The position numbers were made by a program, and so were the translations under genes. From Butyrivibrio sp. LB2008 (GTDB lineage Bacteria > Bacillota > Clostridia > Lachnospirales > Lachnospiraceae), in assembly GCF_000621565.1 (NCBI RefSeq), contig NZ_JHXZ01000016.1:57782-121781 (forward strand): 64,000 nucleotides of DNA. Reading direction: 5' to 3'. Shown piece after piece: positions 9,748 through 18,795 of this stretch. The stretch's first letter is position 1; every line of letters starts with the position of its first letter. The notes under the pieces are model-generated. The model did not search any database and was not told the origin of the DNA. It saw nothing but the letters and a program-made list of their open reading frames with translations.

Positions 9748-10692
9748 TTACTTCTCTTCTTTATTTTCTTCTGAGCGGTGTACCTCATCGATGATGAAAG
9801 GAGGACGTTTACGTGATTCCTCGAGAGCACGCCAGATGTATTCTCCGAGCATCGAAAGCATTATAAAGATAAGTCCGAATCCAAAGAGAACAACACTCAT
9901 AAGTGACGCATATCCAAGTATGGGTGTTCCTGTTGTGAACTTCTCTTTTATGGTCAATATGATTCCGATAAGTGACATCAAAGCAAATATAAAACCTACC
10001 GTTGCCATACATCTTATCGGGAAATATGAAAAGCTCATCATTGAATCCACAACAAGCTTTACTTTCTTTCCGAGTGTCCAGCGGGATTTTCCGACTTCTC
10101 TGTCTTTTCTGTGGAAATAGATCTTTTCTGTCTTAAAGCCTACCCACATAACCTGGAGCGTAAGTGATGAATTCTTTTCATCCATCATCTCAAGAACCTT
10201 GATGACCTGCCTGTCAACCAGGTAGCAGTCGCATCCGCCCTGAGGCATATCTTTGTTGATAGTCTTTCTTACGAGCCAGTAATAGCAACCTGCGAAGAAC
10301 TTTTTAACCGCGTTCTCATCTCTTGAACCTCTGATTGCGAGAACAACCTTATTTCCGCGTTTCCAGCTCTCATACATATCAAGGATAAGCGTTGAATCTT
10401 CCTGAAGATCCGCCTGCTTGGTCACGGCGCAGTCACCGGTGCAGACCGAAAGTCCCGCAAGAAGCGCAGCGTGCTCACCAAAATTTCTTGAAAGTTTGGT
10501 TGCTACAACATTCTTATCTTTTGCGGCAATCTTGTTTATAATTTCCCAGGAATTGTCTCCCGAGCCGTCATCGACAAAAACAATCTCATAATCACCGATC
10601 TTACCAAGAACTTTTTCCTTGAGATCGTCATATAAAAGTTCAAGTGTGTCCGAGTTGTAATAAACCGGAATAACAATAGAAAGCTTACTCAT
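9748..10692 (-). CDS. GT2 glycosyltransferase, polyprenyl-phosphate-sugar synthase type (DPM1/GtrB-like)
   Basis: A 314-aa protein with an N-terminal GT-A domain starting SIVIPVYYNSDTL, then VDDGSGDNSW and QADLQEDS as the nucleotide/metal-binding motifs. Two hydrophobic helices near residues 225-290 anchor it in the membrane, followed by a basic cytoplasmic tail. This architecture is that of GtrB/ArnC/DPM1 enzymes, which load a sugar from a nucleotide donor onto polyprenyl phosphate. The product would feed the GT-C enzymes encoded downstream. It sits between the FdtA-like and aminotransferase genes, so the sugar could be either mannose or the aminodideoxyhexose. Confidence 0.87.
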   Translation of the reverse strand: MSKLSIVIPVYYNSDTLELLYDDLKEKVLGKIGDYEIVFVDDGSGDNSWEIINKIAAKDKNVVATKLSRNFGEHAALLAGLSVCTGDCAVTKQADLQEDSTLILDMYESWKRGNKVVLAIRGSRDENAVKKFFAGCYYWLVRKTINKDMPQGGCDCYLVDRQVIKVLEMMDEKNSSLTLQVMWVGFKTEKIYFHRKDREVGKSRWTLGKKVKLVVDSMMSFSYFPIRCMATVGFIFALMSLIGIILTIKEKFTTGTPILGYASLMSVVLFGFGLIFIMLSMLGEYIWRALEESRKRPPFIIDEVHRSEENKEEK

Positions 10693-10700
10693 AATTTCTT

Positions 10701-11120
10701 TTACCCACTAATTTCCTTTATAAATTCATCATAGTCACGAATATATTCGTTCTCAATGTAATGTTCGCTTGCAAGGCACAGAAGAACAGAATCCGGAGAA
10801 AAATCGTACATCTCCTTCCATACCATTGGTCCCAGATAAAGTCCCATTCTCGGCTTATCAAGAACCACAACTTCGCGCTTCTTGCCGTCATCAATAAGGA
10901 CCTTACTGCTTCCGCTTACATTTATAAGCACAAACTTTGTATATCTGTTGGCATGATTGCCTCTCTTGATATCTCTGTCGGATCCGTAAATATAAAAAAC
11001 CCTTCTGATATCGAACGGAATATCAAATCCCGATCCTTCGGCAACTACAAGATTTCCCTTCTCGTCACCATACTCTTTAAATTCAAGAACTTTGTAGTTC
11101 TCTTCAAAATCACTTTTCAT
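10701..11120 (-). CDS. FdtA/WxcM-like cupin, sugar 3,4-ketoisomerase
   Basis: A 139-aa single-domain cupin. FDIRRVFYIYGS followed by RGNHANRYTKFVLINVSGS is the WxcM/FdtA signature; such enzymes isomerise dTDP-4-keto-6-deoxyglucose to the 3-keto form. The second His of the usual HAH is Asn here, as also occurs in this family. The start is set by AAAAGGAG nine bases upstream; its ATG overlaps the stop of the preceding membrane-protein gene (ATGA), so it is translationally coupled. It most likely works with the aminotransferase two genes downstream. RmlA and RmlB, which would supply the substrate, are not in the window. Confidence 0.85.
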   Translation of the reverse strand: MKSDFEENYKVLEFKEYGDEKGNLVVAEGSGFDIPFDIRRVFYIYGSDRDIKRGNHANRYTKFVLINVSGSSKVLIDDGKKREVVVLDKPRMGLYLGPMVWKEMYDFSPDSVLLCLASEHYIENEYIRDYDEFIKEISG

Positions 11121-12742
11121 TGTGTCACTCCTTTTGAAAGCGTCAGGCTGTCCTTCTCGTAATAACGCGCCATTGCACGGTTGATCCATTCGATCTTACT
11201 GTCCTCCCATGCCTCATAGCCTTTACTTTCTTTAAGCTCTTTCATCTCTTTTAGCATATCTTCACTAAGTACGATAACATCCTGGTTAAAAAGCATCTCG
11301 GGCCTTACCTCGTACGGTTTAAGCACTACATCTTTAGTATTACTGTCATTTAAAATTCTGAGTCTCTCAGCATTTTCTTTACTATAATGTGCCGCATTTC
11401 CCGTTGTCAGATCATATACAGCACTTGTCACACTGTAATAATGCGGGCTCGGAACTACGCAGAGCGCAGAACCGAATATAAGAATTCCTGCAAGCACCAA
11501 TATGGCCGATGATGCTTCCCATGAAAAAGATTTTTCTTCTTTCGAAGCAACCTTTTCCTCAAATATATTTCTGACCCATGCCGTAATGTAGAACACGGTC
11601 ATGATCGCAAAAAATACAAATTCCATCCATGCAAGTACGATAACTCTTCCGGAATCAAAATTGCCCACTCCGAAATAAAGAGGCGTCATATTTGATGACA
11701 CCATGCCGTACGCAAAAACCGTAAATACAACGGGATGACGAAGTTTGCCCTTAAGCCCTTCCGCAAGCTTCCAGAATATGGGAATAAGGAACAATAAAAC
11801 GACAAGTGTTTCCCATCTCGCCATCTTATCTATAATAACATCAAATGTACCATATAGCGACAGCAAAACAGATTTGACCGGCGAAAAGCCCTCAGTCTCG
11901 GCCTTTCTGTTACTAAGTCCGGGTGCCGTGATACTCATTACAAATCCTATGAGATAGATCACCGCCGGAATCCATATTAGCTTTATATATCTAAGGCCGG
12001 CTTCGCCCAGTCCTTCAACTGATATCTTTGAAAACTTGTGCATCACGCAGATAAAGATCATAAGAACCATCAATATCGCAAGTTCAAGCTCAGTCATATA
12101 ATTGGCGCCGCCCATGGGAAAAGCCCAAATACACGCCCAGATAAAATGTCTTTTGCAGGCTTTTTTGTCCTCATCATAGAGTACTCTTAAAAGAAGTCCC
12201 ACCCAGAAAAAAGCCATTCCGAAAGTAAAAACGTAATTGACCGCGCCGCTCCACCAGTAAAAGGCCTGCGATCTCGCTTCATTTTCAAGGAAGTGGATCA
12301 TCATGATAAGCGTTGTCATTGAAACCACGTTGGTGAGATGCTTATCAAGTTTCCATGTTTTTACAAAGAGTGCATTGTAGAAATAGCATACTCCGAACGT
12401 AAGCATGGAAATAACAATGACAGGTACCAGAAAATACAGCTTCTCACTAAATATCGCAGGACATAAGCAGGTAAGAAAAGCTGAAAAATAATATCCTTCG
12501 TAATTATAAAAAATCCAATGTGCCTTCTTTAATGCCGAGAAAAATGCCACAAAGAAATTTCCCGTTCTCACAAAATCCTGATGCGGCTGGAGCGCCATGG
12601 AAAAGTCATCTGCCGACGGAAAATTGTAAAAGCCCAAAATAAGCATCGGAATGAGACTTAACACATAGATACATATAAGCACATTGCTGAGTGTCTTAAA
12701 TGAAATTTTCTTTTTTAAAACAGGTAACTTGTAATCAAGCAT
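11117..12742 (-). CDS. Polytopic membrane protein, DUF6056-like
   Basis: A 541-aa protein with about 11 hydrophobic segments and a soluble C-terminal region of some 100 residues. The first loop contains YNFPSADDFSMALQPHQDF and the third segment region YNYEGYYFSAFLTC, a pattern I associate with DUF6056, a family of unknown function found in glycan clusters, possibly distant GT-C enzymes. The start is the ATG after AAGGAT; a reading 12 codons longer would run into the upstream epimerase gene. Function is not assigned beyond a probable role in glycan assembly in the membrane. Confidence 0.68.
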   Translation of the reverse strand: MLDYKLPVLKKKISFKTLSNVLICIYVLSLIPMLILGFYNFPSADDFSMALQPHQDFVRTGNFFVAFFSALKKAHWIFYNYEGYYFSAFLTCLCPAIFSEKLYFLVPVIVISMLTFGVCYFYNALFVKTWKLDKHLTNVVSMTTLIMMIHFLENEARSQAFYWWSGAVNYVFTFGMAFFWVGLLLRVLYDEDKKACKRHFIWACIWAFPMGGANYMTELELAILMVLMIFICVMHKFSKISVEGLGEAGLRYIKLIWIPAVIYLIGFVMSITAPGLSNRKAETEGFSPVKSVLLSLYGTFDVIIDKMARWETLVVLLFLIPIFWKLAEGLKGKLRHPVVFTVFAYGMVSSNMTPLYFGVGNFDSGRVIVLAWMEFVFFAIMTVFYITAWVRNIFEEKVASKEEKSFSWEASSAILVLAGILIFGSALCVVPSPHYYSVTSAVYDLTTGNAAHYSKENAERLRILNDSNTKDVVLKPYEVRPEMLFNQDVIVLSEDMLKEMKELKESKGYEAWEDSKIEWINRAMARYYEKDSLTLSKGVTQ

Positions 12743-12753
12743 TTTTTGTATCC

Positions 12754-13845
12754 TTAACCGTAATATTCCTTGTACCACTTGGCAAATCTTCTAAGACCGT
12801 CCGTAAGCGAAGTAGAAGGCTTAAATCCAAAGTCGTTTTCAAGAGCAGTCACATCCGCATAGGTAATCTCAACGTCGCCCGGCTGCATAGGCACAAGTTC
12901 CTTGTGTGCCTCAAAGTCATAATCCTGCGGAAGAACGCCCGCAGATATAAGCTCTTTTTGAAGAATATCGACAAAATCCAAAAGGTTTACGGGATCGTTG
13001 TTTCCGATGTTATAAACCTTGTACTTAACTCCGTTCTCATTCTCATCGGGAGACTTCTTCATTACGTTCACGATGCCTTCAACGATGTCATCAACGTAGG
13101 TAAAATCTCTTTTACAATTACCGAAGTTAAAGATCCTTATAGTCTCGCCCTTTACAAGCTTATTGGTAAATCCAAAGTAAGCCATGTCCGGTCTTCCCGC
13201 AGGTCCGTAAACCGTAAAGAATCTAAGTCCCGTAGAGGGAATGCCGTAGAGCTTGGAATAAGCATGTGCAAGAAGCTCGTTTGACTTCTTGGTCGCAGCA
13301 TAAAGAGATACCGGATTATCAACCTTATCCTCCACGCTGTAAGGAATCTTCTTGTTGCTTCCGTAAACGCTTGAACTTGAAGCATATACAAGATGAAGAA
13401 CGCCATTATACGAATCGTCTTTCATCTCCTCATCATAGGAATGTCTGCATGCCTCAAGAATATTATAAAAGCCTATTATATTGGAATCTATGTATGCGTC
13501 AGGATTGTCGATTGAATATCTGACGCCTGCCTGTGCCGCAAGATTTACGACAACTTCGGGCTTAAAATCCTTAAAAGCTTTGTCTATAAGACTTCTGTCA
13601 GAGATGCTTCCTCTTATAAGAGTAAACAGCCCTGCATCTGAGCCTGTCAGCTCGTCAATTTTCTTAAGTCTGTCCTCTTTGATCCCTACATCGTAATAAT
13701 CGTTCATATTGTCTATACCAAGGACAGATATGCCTGTATCTTTATAGTTTCTTATAAGTTCAAGCACGAGATTGGAACCGATGAAACCTGCCGCTCCGGT
13801 CACCAGAACTCTTTTTCCGCTAAGATCTATATTGCTCTCTAACAT
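12754..13845 (-). CDS. NAD-dependent epimerase, UDP-glucuronate 4-epimerase-like
   Basis: An extended short-chain dehydrogenase/reductase of 363 aa. GAAGFIGSNL near residue 17 binds NAD and YAATKKS near residue 183 is the YxxxK catalytic pair. Motifs YGPAGRPDMAYFGFT and RIFNFGNCKRDFTYVDDIVEG match UDP-glucuronate 4-epimerases (LspL/CapI type), which interconvert UDP-GlcA and UDP-GalA. WbpP-type or dehydratase activities are less likely but cannot be excluded. It lies between the initiating transferase and the FdtA-like module and would supply an acidic sugar to the repeat unit. Confidence 0.87.
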   Translation of the reverse strand: MLESNIDLSGKRVLVTGAAGFIGSNLVLELIRNYKDTGISVLGIDNMNDYYDVGIKEDRLKKIDELTGSDAGLFTLIRGSISDRSLIDKAFKDFKPEVVVNLAAQAGVRYSIDNPDAYIDSNIIGFYNILEACRHSYDEEMKDDSYNGVLHLVYASSSSVYGSNKKIPYSVEDKVDNPVSLYAATKKSNELLAHAYSKLYGIPSTGLRFFTVYGPAGRPDMAYFGFTNKLVKGETIRIFNFGNCKRDFTYVDDIVEGIVNVMKKSPDENENGVKYKVYNIGNNDPVNLLDFVDILQKELISAGVLPQDYDFEAHKELVPMQPGDVEITYADVTALENDFGFKPSTSLTDGLRRFAKWYKEYYG

Positions 13846-13859
13846 ATATAACCTCTTTA

Positions 13860-15299
13860 TTATTCAGCTCCTCTTCCGAACAGCACAACATATACTGTCT
13901 TGAGGATTATTCTGATGTCCTCTGTAAGACTCCAGTTATCTATATATTCAAGATCAAGCTTGACCACTTCGTCAAAGTCTGTGATATCACTTCTTCCGCT
14001 GATCTGCCAAAGTCCCGTAAGACCGGGCGTCATGGAAAGCCTTCTTCTGTAATGTTCGTTGTAATTCTTGAATTCTTCTTCCGTAGGCGGTCTGGTACCG
14101 ACAAGGCTCATCTCGCCCTTTAATATATTGAGAAACTGAGGAAGCTCATCGAGACTTGTCTTTCTGATAAATGCACCGATCTTGGTAATTCTGGGATCGT
14201 CCTTCATCTTGAACATAAATCCGCTCATCTCATTCTTGTCTGCAAGCTCTTTCTTGCGCTCCTCGGCGTCTATATACATCGATCTGAATTTGTATATCTT
14301 GAACCTTCTTCCGTTCTTTCCTATTCTTGTCTGTGAAAAGAAAACAGGTCCCTTTGAGTCAAGCTTTATGGCAGGCGCAAGGAATATTGTCACGATGCCG
14401 GTGATAATAAGTCCCACAACTCCGCCGAGTATATCAAGTCCTCTTTTTATAAAGAGACGCTTGTAACTTGTTCTGTTCATTGAATAAGTCAGAACAGAAT
14501 AATCAAGGAAATCATCAAACTGTGTATTTGCCTTGCCAAATCCGGGAAGCTCAAGATTATAATGAGTCGTGATTCCCATCTCTTCAAAGCCGAGTATGAT
14601 ATCTCTCATCTCCTTCTGAGGAATATTGGGAGTATTGATAAATACCTCATCAAAAGGATCTGTTATAAGGCGTGATGTAAGATTCTCTATTCCATGATGA
14701 ACATGAACGCCGTCTATATACCAGGGTTCCCCGGAAGATTCCTGTCTGTTTGTGTCATCCGCCGCATAAGCTCTTACAATCTTATATCCCAGATTTCCCG
14801 CGTTCTCTGCCAATTTGCGAACAGTATCCTCCATAAGATTGCTCTCTGCAACAACAACCACCCGCACAGCATTATTGTCGTTTGAAATAACCTTCCTGAA
14901 AGTTTTTTTAAATATTATTCTTGCAATATAAGTGAGTATGATATCTATAACTATGAAAACTGCCACTACAAATCTGGACATTATCGGTGAGATCTGTAAA
15001 AAGAATGTGATGGGAAATGATGCAACAATCATCACAGTCATAAATCTGAAAACAGATAAGAATTCCTTGATATACCCCCTTATTGCAAAATCTCTGTTCC
15101 AGTCTGCAAGAAATGAATAAACTACACACACCAAAAGAAAGACAACACATATCATATTATGTTTTGTCCTATCTTCGATCTTAACTCCCCAGTTACCGAT
15201 ATCTTTTATACAGATAGCAAGAATATATGAAGTTATGATACATGCCATATCTATCAGCCAGAGCATGTACGTTTGAAATGTCTTGTTTTTATTACTCAT
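13860..15299 (-). CDS. Initiating sugar-phosphate transferase (polyprenyl glycosylphosphotransferase)
   Basis: This enzyme moves a sugar-1-phosphate from a nucleotide sugar to undecaprenyl phosphate and so starts the repeat unit. The N-terminal half has four hydrophobic segments and a Rossmann-like soluble domain. The C-terminal catalytic domain has a membrane hairpin (KRGLDILGGVVGL), KIYKFRSMYIDAEE, TSLDELPQFLNILKGEMS and TPGLTGLWQISGRSD, all diagnostic. At 479 aa it has the WbaP/WcaJ/CpsE length. Its N-terminal domain is the same type that is fused to the WecG-like gene upstream. Confidence 0.95.
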   Translation of the reverse strand: MSNKNKTFQTYMLWLIDMACIITSYILAICIKDIGNWGVKIEDRTKHNMICVVFLLVCVVYSFLADWNRDFAIRGYIKEFLSVFRFMTVMIVASFPITFFLQISPIMSRFVVAVFIVIDIILTYIARIIFKKTFRKVISNDNNAVRVVVVAESNLMEDTVRKLAENAGNLGYKIVRAYAADDTNRQESSGEPWYIDGVHVHHGIENLTSRLITDPFDEVFINTPNIPQKEMRDIILGFEEMGITTHYNLELPGFGKANTQFDDFLDYSVLTYSMNRTSYKRLFIKRGLDILGGVVGLIITGIVTIFLAPAIKLDSKGPVFFSQTRIGKNGRRFKIYKFRSMYIDAEERKKELADKNEMSGFMFKMKDDPRITKIGAFIRKTSLDELPQFLNILKGEMSLVGTRPPTEEEFKNYNEHYRRRLSMTPGLTGLWQISGRSDITDFDEVVKLDLEYIDNWSLTEDIRIILKTVYVVLFGRGAE

Positions 15300-15335
15300 A
15301 CTGAACCATTATAGCATGATTTCACAATAATCACC

Positions 15336-17060
15336 CTATTTTATGTTCTCCCGCTTATTTTTCATCACTATCAGGCTCCTTATCGACTTGGTTCCCTTTC
15401 CGGGTTCCGTTATAAATACCTCATATTCATCCGGATTTTTCACATATCCGTCCCAAAAGCTCTTTCTTGCCATAACCCAGTTCTTGGTCTCTCCAATTAT
15501 CCCAAGAGAATCAAATCTGTCATATCCGTATTTGGCATAGTCAAACTTATCATAGTATTCCGGTCCTCTTTCATAGCGGATCATATCCATATAGAAGCTG
15601 CTCTCGATCTTATACATAACAAGCGGAAACGTTGAATCCATCTCCTTTTCTATAACATCGGAAAAATAATCTCTGTAATATCTGCAAATTTTCCCCATAA
15701 ACGCATCATCGTTGCTAAGTTGCCTAAGCCACCCTTTTTCATCGACAAGCCCCTTTATCCACAGAGCATTTATCTCCGCGCCGTCATACGAAAACCACGG
15801 ATGTCCCATCGTAAGATCAAAATCCCAGACAGGGCCTGCTATAAGTTTATTGTCCATACCTGCCTTATATACATATTGGCTTGCTCTGTCCGCATCTCCG
15901 TTCTCAAAAAATTCCTGAATCAGATAGAACTTCACAAAACTCTCTTCATCCACAAGATTCGTAAACTCACCGGACGATATCGCATTTTCCAACGTGGTAA
16001 GATCATTGGTTATATCTTCAAGTTCCTTACTGCTTGGCTTTCCCGGATAGACAATCTCAGCAAAATTATTATTTATCTGTGTAAAAACATTCCCATCCGC
16101 CTTAACTCTTTCCTCATAATCAAACTTCGCAAGATATCCGTCTGAAGAAAGATCCAAAAAGCCGTTTCCTTCTTTTATCTTCTTGGCAACAAGATATAAA
16201 CCTCTGTATTCTCCGTTGATATAAAGATTCGCATACTTGCAGTCGGGAACATTTTCCATTCCGAGTTTCCGCGCCGTATCAAGTACGATATAGCTTTTTG
16301 CTTCGCTCTCATCATAAAAATTTGACAGCAAAACAAAACTCTTAGCCGCACTCATTCCAAGAATTTCTTTTGCACTGTCAAAAGAAATATTGTAAGACCG
16401 CTTAAATTCCCGCCCCGGAAACTCTTCCATAAGTTCTGTCCATGTCGAATTGCCATGTCCGGAGATTTTTAAAGCTCCCGCACTCTCTTTTACATTACCC
16501 GAATCATATATTTCGAAAGTCGCCGCGGCCCTGGTCTTATGCTGCGGATCCTCATCGACCGTTTCCATATGGTTCTTGCTCGCAGAGATATAAAATGTCT
16601 CCACATCACCGCCACACATAAAAAATATTTTTCCTTCGGCTACATCCCCGTTCTTTTTTACAAGCGTATAGCTGTTTCCGTTTTCCAAAAGCCTCTTATT
16701 GCCCTCACCGGCGTAAGTAATAATGCTTTTATCAAGCTTATCTCCCGCATGATAGCTTTTATTTCCTATTTTTATCTCTTTGGCCTTTTCAATATACAAC
16801 CTGTAATCTGAACTGTCTTTTTTTCCGGGTAAAAAAAAGTACAGATTCCCGGACTCTTCATCACTATGCGGATACACACTGACCTCGCCATAGAAATGCC
16901 CCTCGGAACCTGCAACTACATACATGGGCGCATCGCCGGCATTTTGAAAAATTCTGATCACAACCAAAATGATGACCACGACATTCAAAAGTACCAGCGC
17001 GCAAACCAACTTCAACATCTGTTTTTTAGTATTATACGAATCTCGTAACAGCCTATCCAT
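15336..17060 (-). CDS. CotH-like kinase, membrane-anchored
   Basis: A 574-aa protein with one N-terminal transmembrane helix (about residues 17-37), so the rest is probably outside the membrane. The CotH signature is present: GHGNSTWTELM, then CKYANLYINGEYRGLYL and GPVWDFDLTMG, whose DFD residues bind metal in CotH. CotH of Bacillus is an atypical protein kinase of spore coat; related proteins sit in capsule loci of other bacteria. Here it is placed between the polymerase-like gene and the initiating transferase, which suggests a surface-glycan or glycan-anchoring role. A ribosome site GGGAGG precedes the ATG. Confidence 0.82.
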   Translation of the reverse strand: MDRLLRDSYNTKKQMLKLVCALVLLNVVVIILVVIRIFQNAGDAPMYVVAGSEGHFYGEVSVYPHSDEESGNLYFFLPGKKDSSDYRLYIEKAKEIKIGNKSYHAGDKLDKSIITYAGEGNKRLLENGNSYTLVKKNGDVAEGKIFFMCGGDVETFYISASKNHMETVDEDPQHKTRAAATFEIYDSGNVKESAGALKISGHGNSTWTELMEEFPGREFKRSYNISFDSAKEILGMSAAKSFVLLSNFYDESEAKSYIVLDTARKLGMENVPDCKYANLYINGEYRGLYLVAKKIKEGNGFLDLSSDGYLAKFDYEERVKADGNVFTQINNNFAEIVYPGKPSSKELEDITNDLTTLENAISSGEFTNLVDEESFVKFYLIQEFFENGDADRASQYVYKAGMDNKLIAGPVWDFDLTMGHPWFSYDGAEINALWIKGLVDEKGWLRQLSNDDAFMGKICRYYRDYFSDVIEKEMDSTFPLVMYKIESSFYMDMIRYERGPEYYDKFDYAKYGYDRFDSLGIIGETKNWVMARKSFWDGYVKNPDEYEVFITEPGKGTKSIRSLIVMKNKRENIK

Positions 17061-17134
17061 AATAAGATCCTCCCGAACCTTTTCCTGTTGTCAGCGGATT
17101 TTCGTATAATAATTATATTATTTTACATTCACAG

Positions 17135-17168
17135 AAAAAAGTGTTTAATCTCGTTTTACACTTTTTTC
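17135..17168 (-). terminator. Rho-independent terminator overlapping the stop of the polymerase-like gene
   Basis: Ten-base arms AAAAAAGTGT / ACACTTTTTT form a hairpin with a U-rich 3' arm on the minus strand. The stem includes the GTG-TAA end of the polymerase-like gene. It may attenuate read-through into the CotH-like gene. Confidence 0.6.
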
Positions 17169-18748
17169 TTTCTTATCACTCCCAAGCCGCAATATGCAGA
17201 GAAAACGATCATTCCCGTCCAGACGCCCACACTCATAACTTTCTTGCGATACTCTCCGACGGCAAGCGTCTCATCATATTTGTACATTGGCTTGTCCTGC
17301 CCGTCATAATCTATGACAATATCACCGTTTTTCTTAAACTCCGCAATCTCCTGTGATGTATAATATTCCGGCTTCATACCAAGGCTCTTGTTGCTCTCAT
17401 CTCTCTCCCTTGCGCCGTACAAAGCCGTAGGTTCCTTTGTGACCGCAAGATAGATAAGTGTCATGACAACACCGGTTGCCACTCCGACCAGGATGCGCTT
17501 CCCAAGCTTTAATACATCTTCTTTTCCGGTATCAGCTTCATTTGCAGTCCCGACATGAACCGATTTCTCTTCAATGTTCTCAAGGAATGCATAGAGCGCG
17601 CTTCCGATAAAGACATATGTAAAATTCTTTGCCGATAAGTTATAGAGAAGCGGCTCCCAGATTCCGATAAACAACATAGTCACCATAACCGCGATCTCTG
17701 CCCTCTTATCCTCCGCAATGCAGCGATTCATAAGAAATGTTATAAGAGCAAACATAACAACAAATGCCACTATTCCAAGCTGCAAAAAGAGATACAGCTG
17801 CGACATGTCGATTCCGTATGTTCTGTAGGACTCGTCAGGATTTATCAGACTTATTCCAAACAGCGAGATACTGTTATTGCTCCAGAAATATTTCGCAAGT
17901 GCAAATCTGGTATTGAATATTTTCCCGTTGAAAAGATCAAACAGATTATCGGGAAGGATGTGCGGCAGCACTATAGAGATAAATGCCGTAACAGGGAATG
18001 CCGCATAGCTAAGGATTTTTTCCAAAAGCCCGATCTTCTTAATAACGAAAAGATAGTAATTTACTGTGACATAAACAACGCTTGCAAGTACCCCCGTCCT
18101 GCTGCCGGAATACTGAAAGACATAAAGATTAAAGAGGATTGCTGCGACAGAAGCCATAAATAGTAATAACTTTGAATTCTCTTTTCCCTTAAGATAAACA
18201 GTGACCAGATACATGCACATCATGGTTATCATGATCGTATTCATGTGAAGCGTGTTTGGATGCGCATATCCGAAAGCGTGCCTGAACATAGTTCCGGCAC
18301 CTTCTCTTGTCTGCGGATAATAAATCTCCGATGCAAGTCCGAATGCCCCGAGAAAGATCTTGAGCATGATAAGAGGCCCTGCAACAAGCGCTCCGCAGCG
18401 TATCACTTTTGCGGAATCAACTTTTTTCATTCCGAGCATCATCATGAAGCATTCTATAAGTCCCTTTTGGCTATGGTCCGTGTTTATGTACACGAGACCT
18501 GCAAGAAGCATGAGCGCCGCAATAATCGCATACTCTTTGGCGGTATGCTTTGTTACTAGAATCTTGCACAAAAATAAGAATGCACAGATAACAATCGCCG
18601 CCTTGATCTGAACCATTCCGTCATACCAACCGAAAGCTCTTGTTCCAACCGTTAAGGCAAAGAATAGTAGATAAATCCTCTCTCCTATCACTTCATTGCC
18701 ATATATTCCGGTCAACATCTTCTGCATTCTTACCTTTAATTCCGTCAT
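17156..18748 (-). CDS. O-antigen/capsule repeat-unit polymerase-like membrane protein (Wzy-like)
   Basis: A 530-aa protein with about 12 hydrophobic segments. The segment FGYAHPNTLHMN and, after the next helices, QYSGSRTGVLAS match the H-P-N and S-x-S-R-T-G loop motifs of O-antigen ligase/polymerase (Wzy/WaaL) proteins. It would polymerise lipid-linked repeat units on the outer face of the membrane. A C-terminal extension of about 100 residues lies between the last two hydrophobic helices. No flippase (Wzx) gene is seen in the window. Confidence 0.75.
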   Translation of the reverse strand: MTELKVRMQKMLTGIYGNEVIGERIYLLFFALTVGTRAFGWYDGMVQIKAAIVICAFLFLCKILVTKHTAKEYAIIAALMLLAGLVYINTDHSQKGLIECFMMMLGMKKVDSAKVIRCGALVAGPLIMLKIFLGAFGLASEIYYPQTREGAGTMFRHAFGYAHPNTLHMNTIMITMMCMYLVTVYLKGKENSKLLLFMASVAAILFNLYVFQYSGSRTGVLASVVYVTVNYYLFVIKKIGLLEKILSYAAFPVTAFISIVLPHILPDNLFDLFNGKIFNTRFALAKYFWSNNSISLFGISLINPDESYRTYGIDMSQLYLFLQLGIVAFVVMFALITFLMNRCIAEDKRAEIAVMVTMLFIGIWEPLLYNLSAKNFTYVFIGSALYAFLENIEEKSVHVGTANEADTGKEDVLKLGKRILVGVATGVVMTLIYLAVTKEPTALYGARERDESNKSLGMKPEYYTSQEIAEFKKNGDIVIDYDGQDKPMYKYDETLAVGEYRKKVMSVGVWTGMIVFSAYCGLGVIRKKKV

Positions 18749-18795
18749 GCTCTTGTCCTTATTATTTATTATAGAGTCTACAATAAGCGAAAGTT

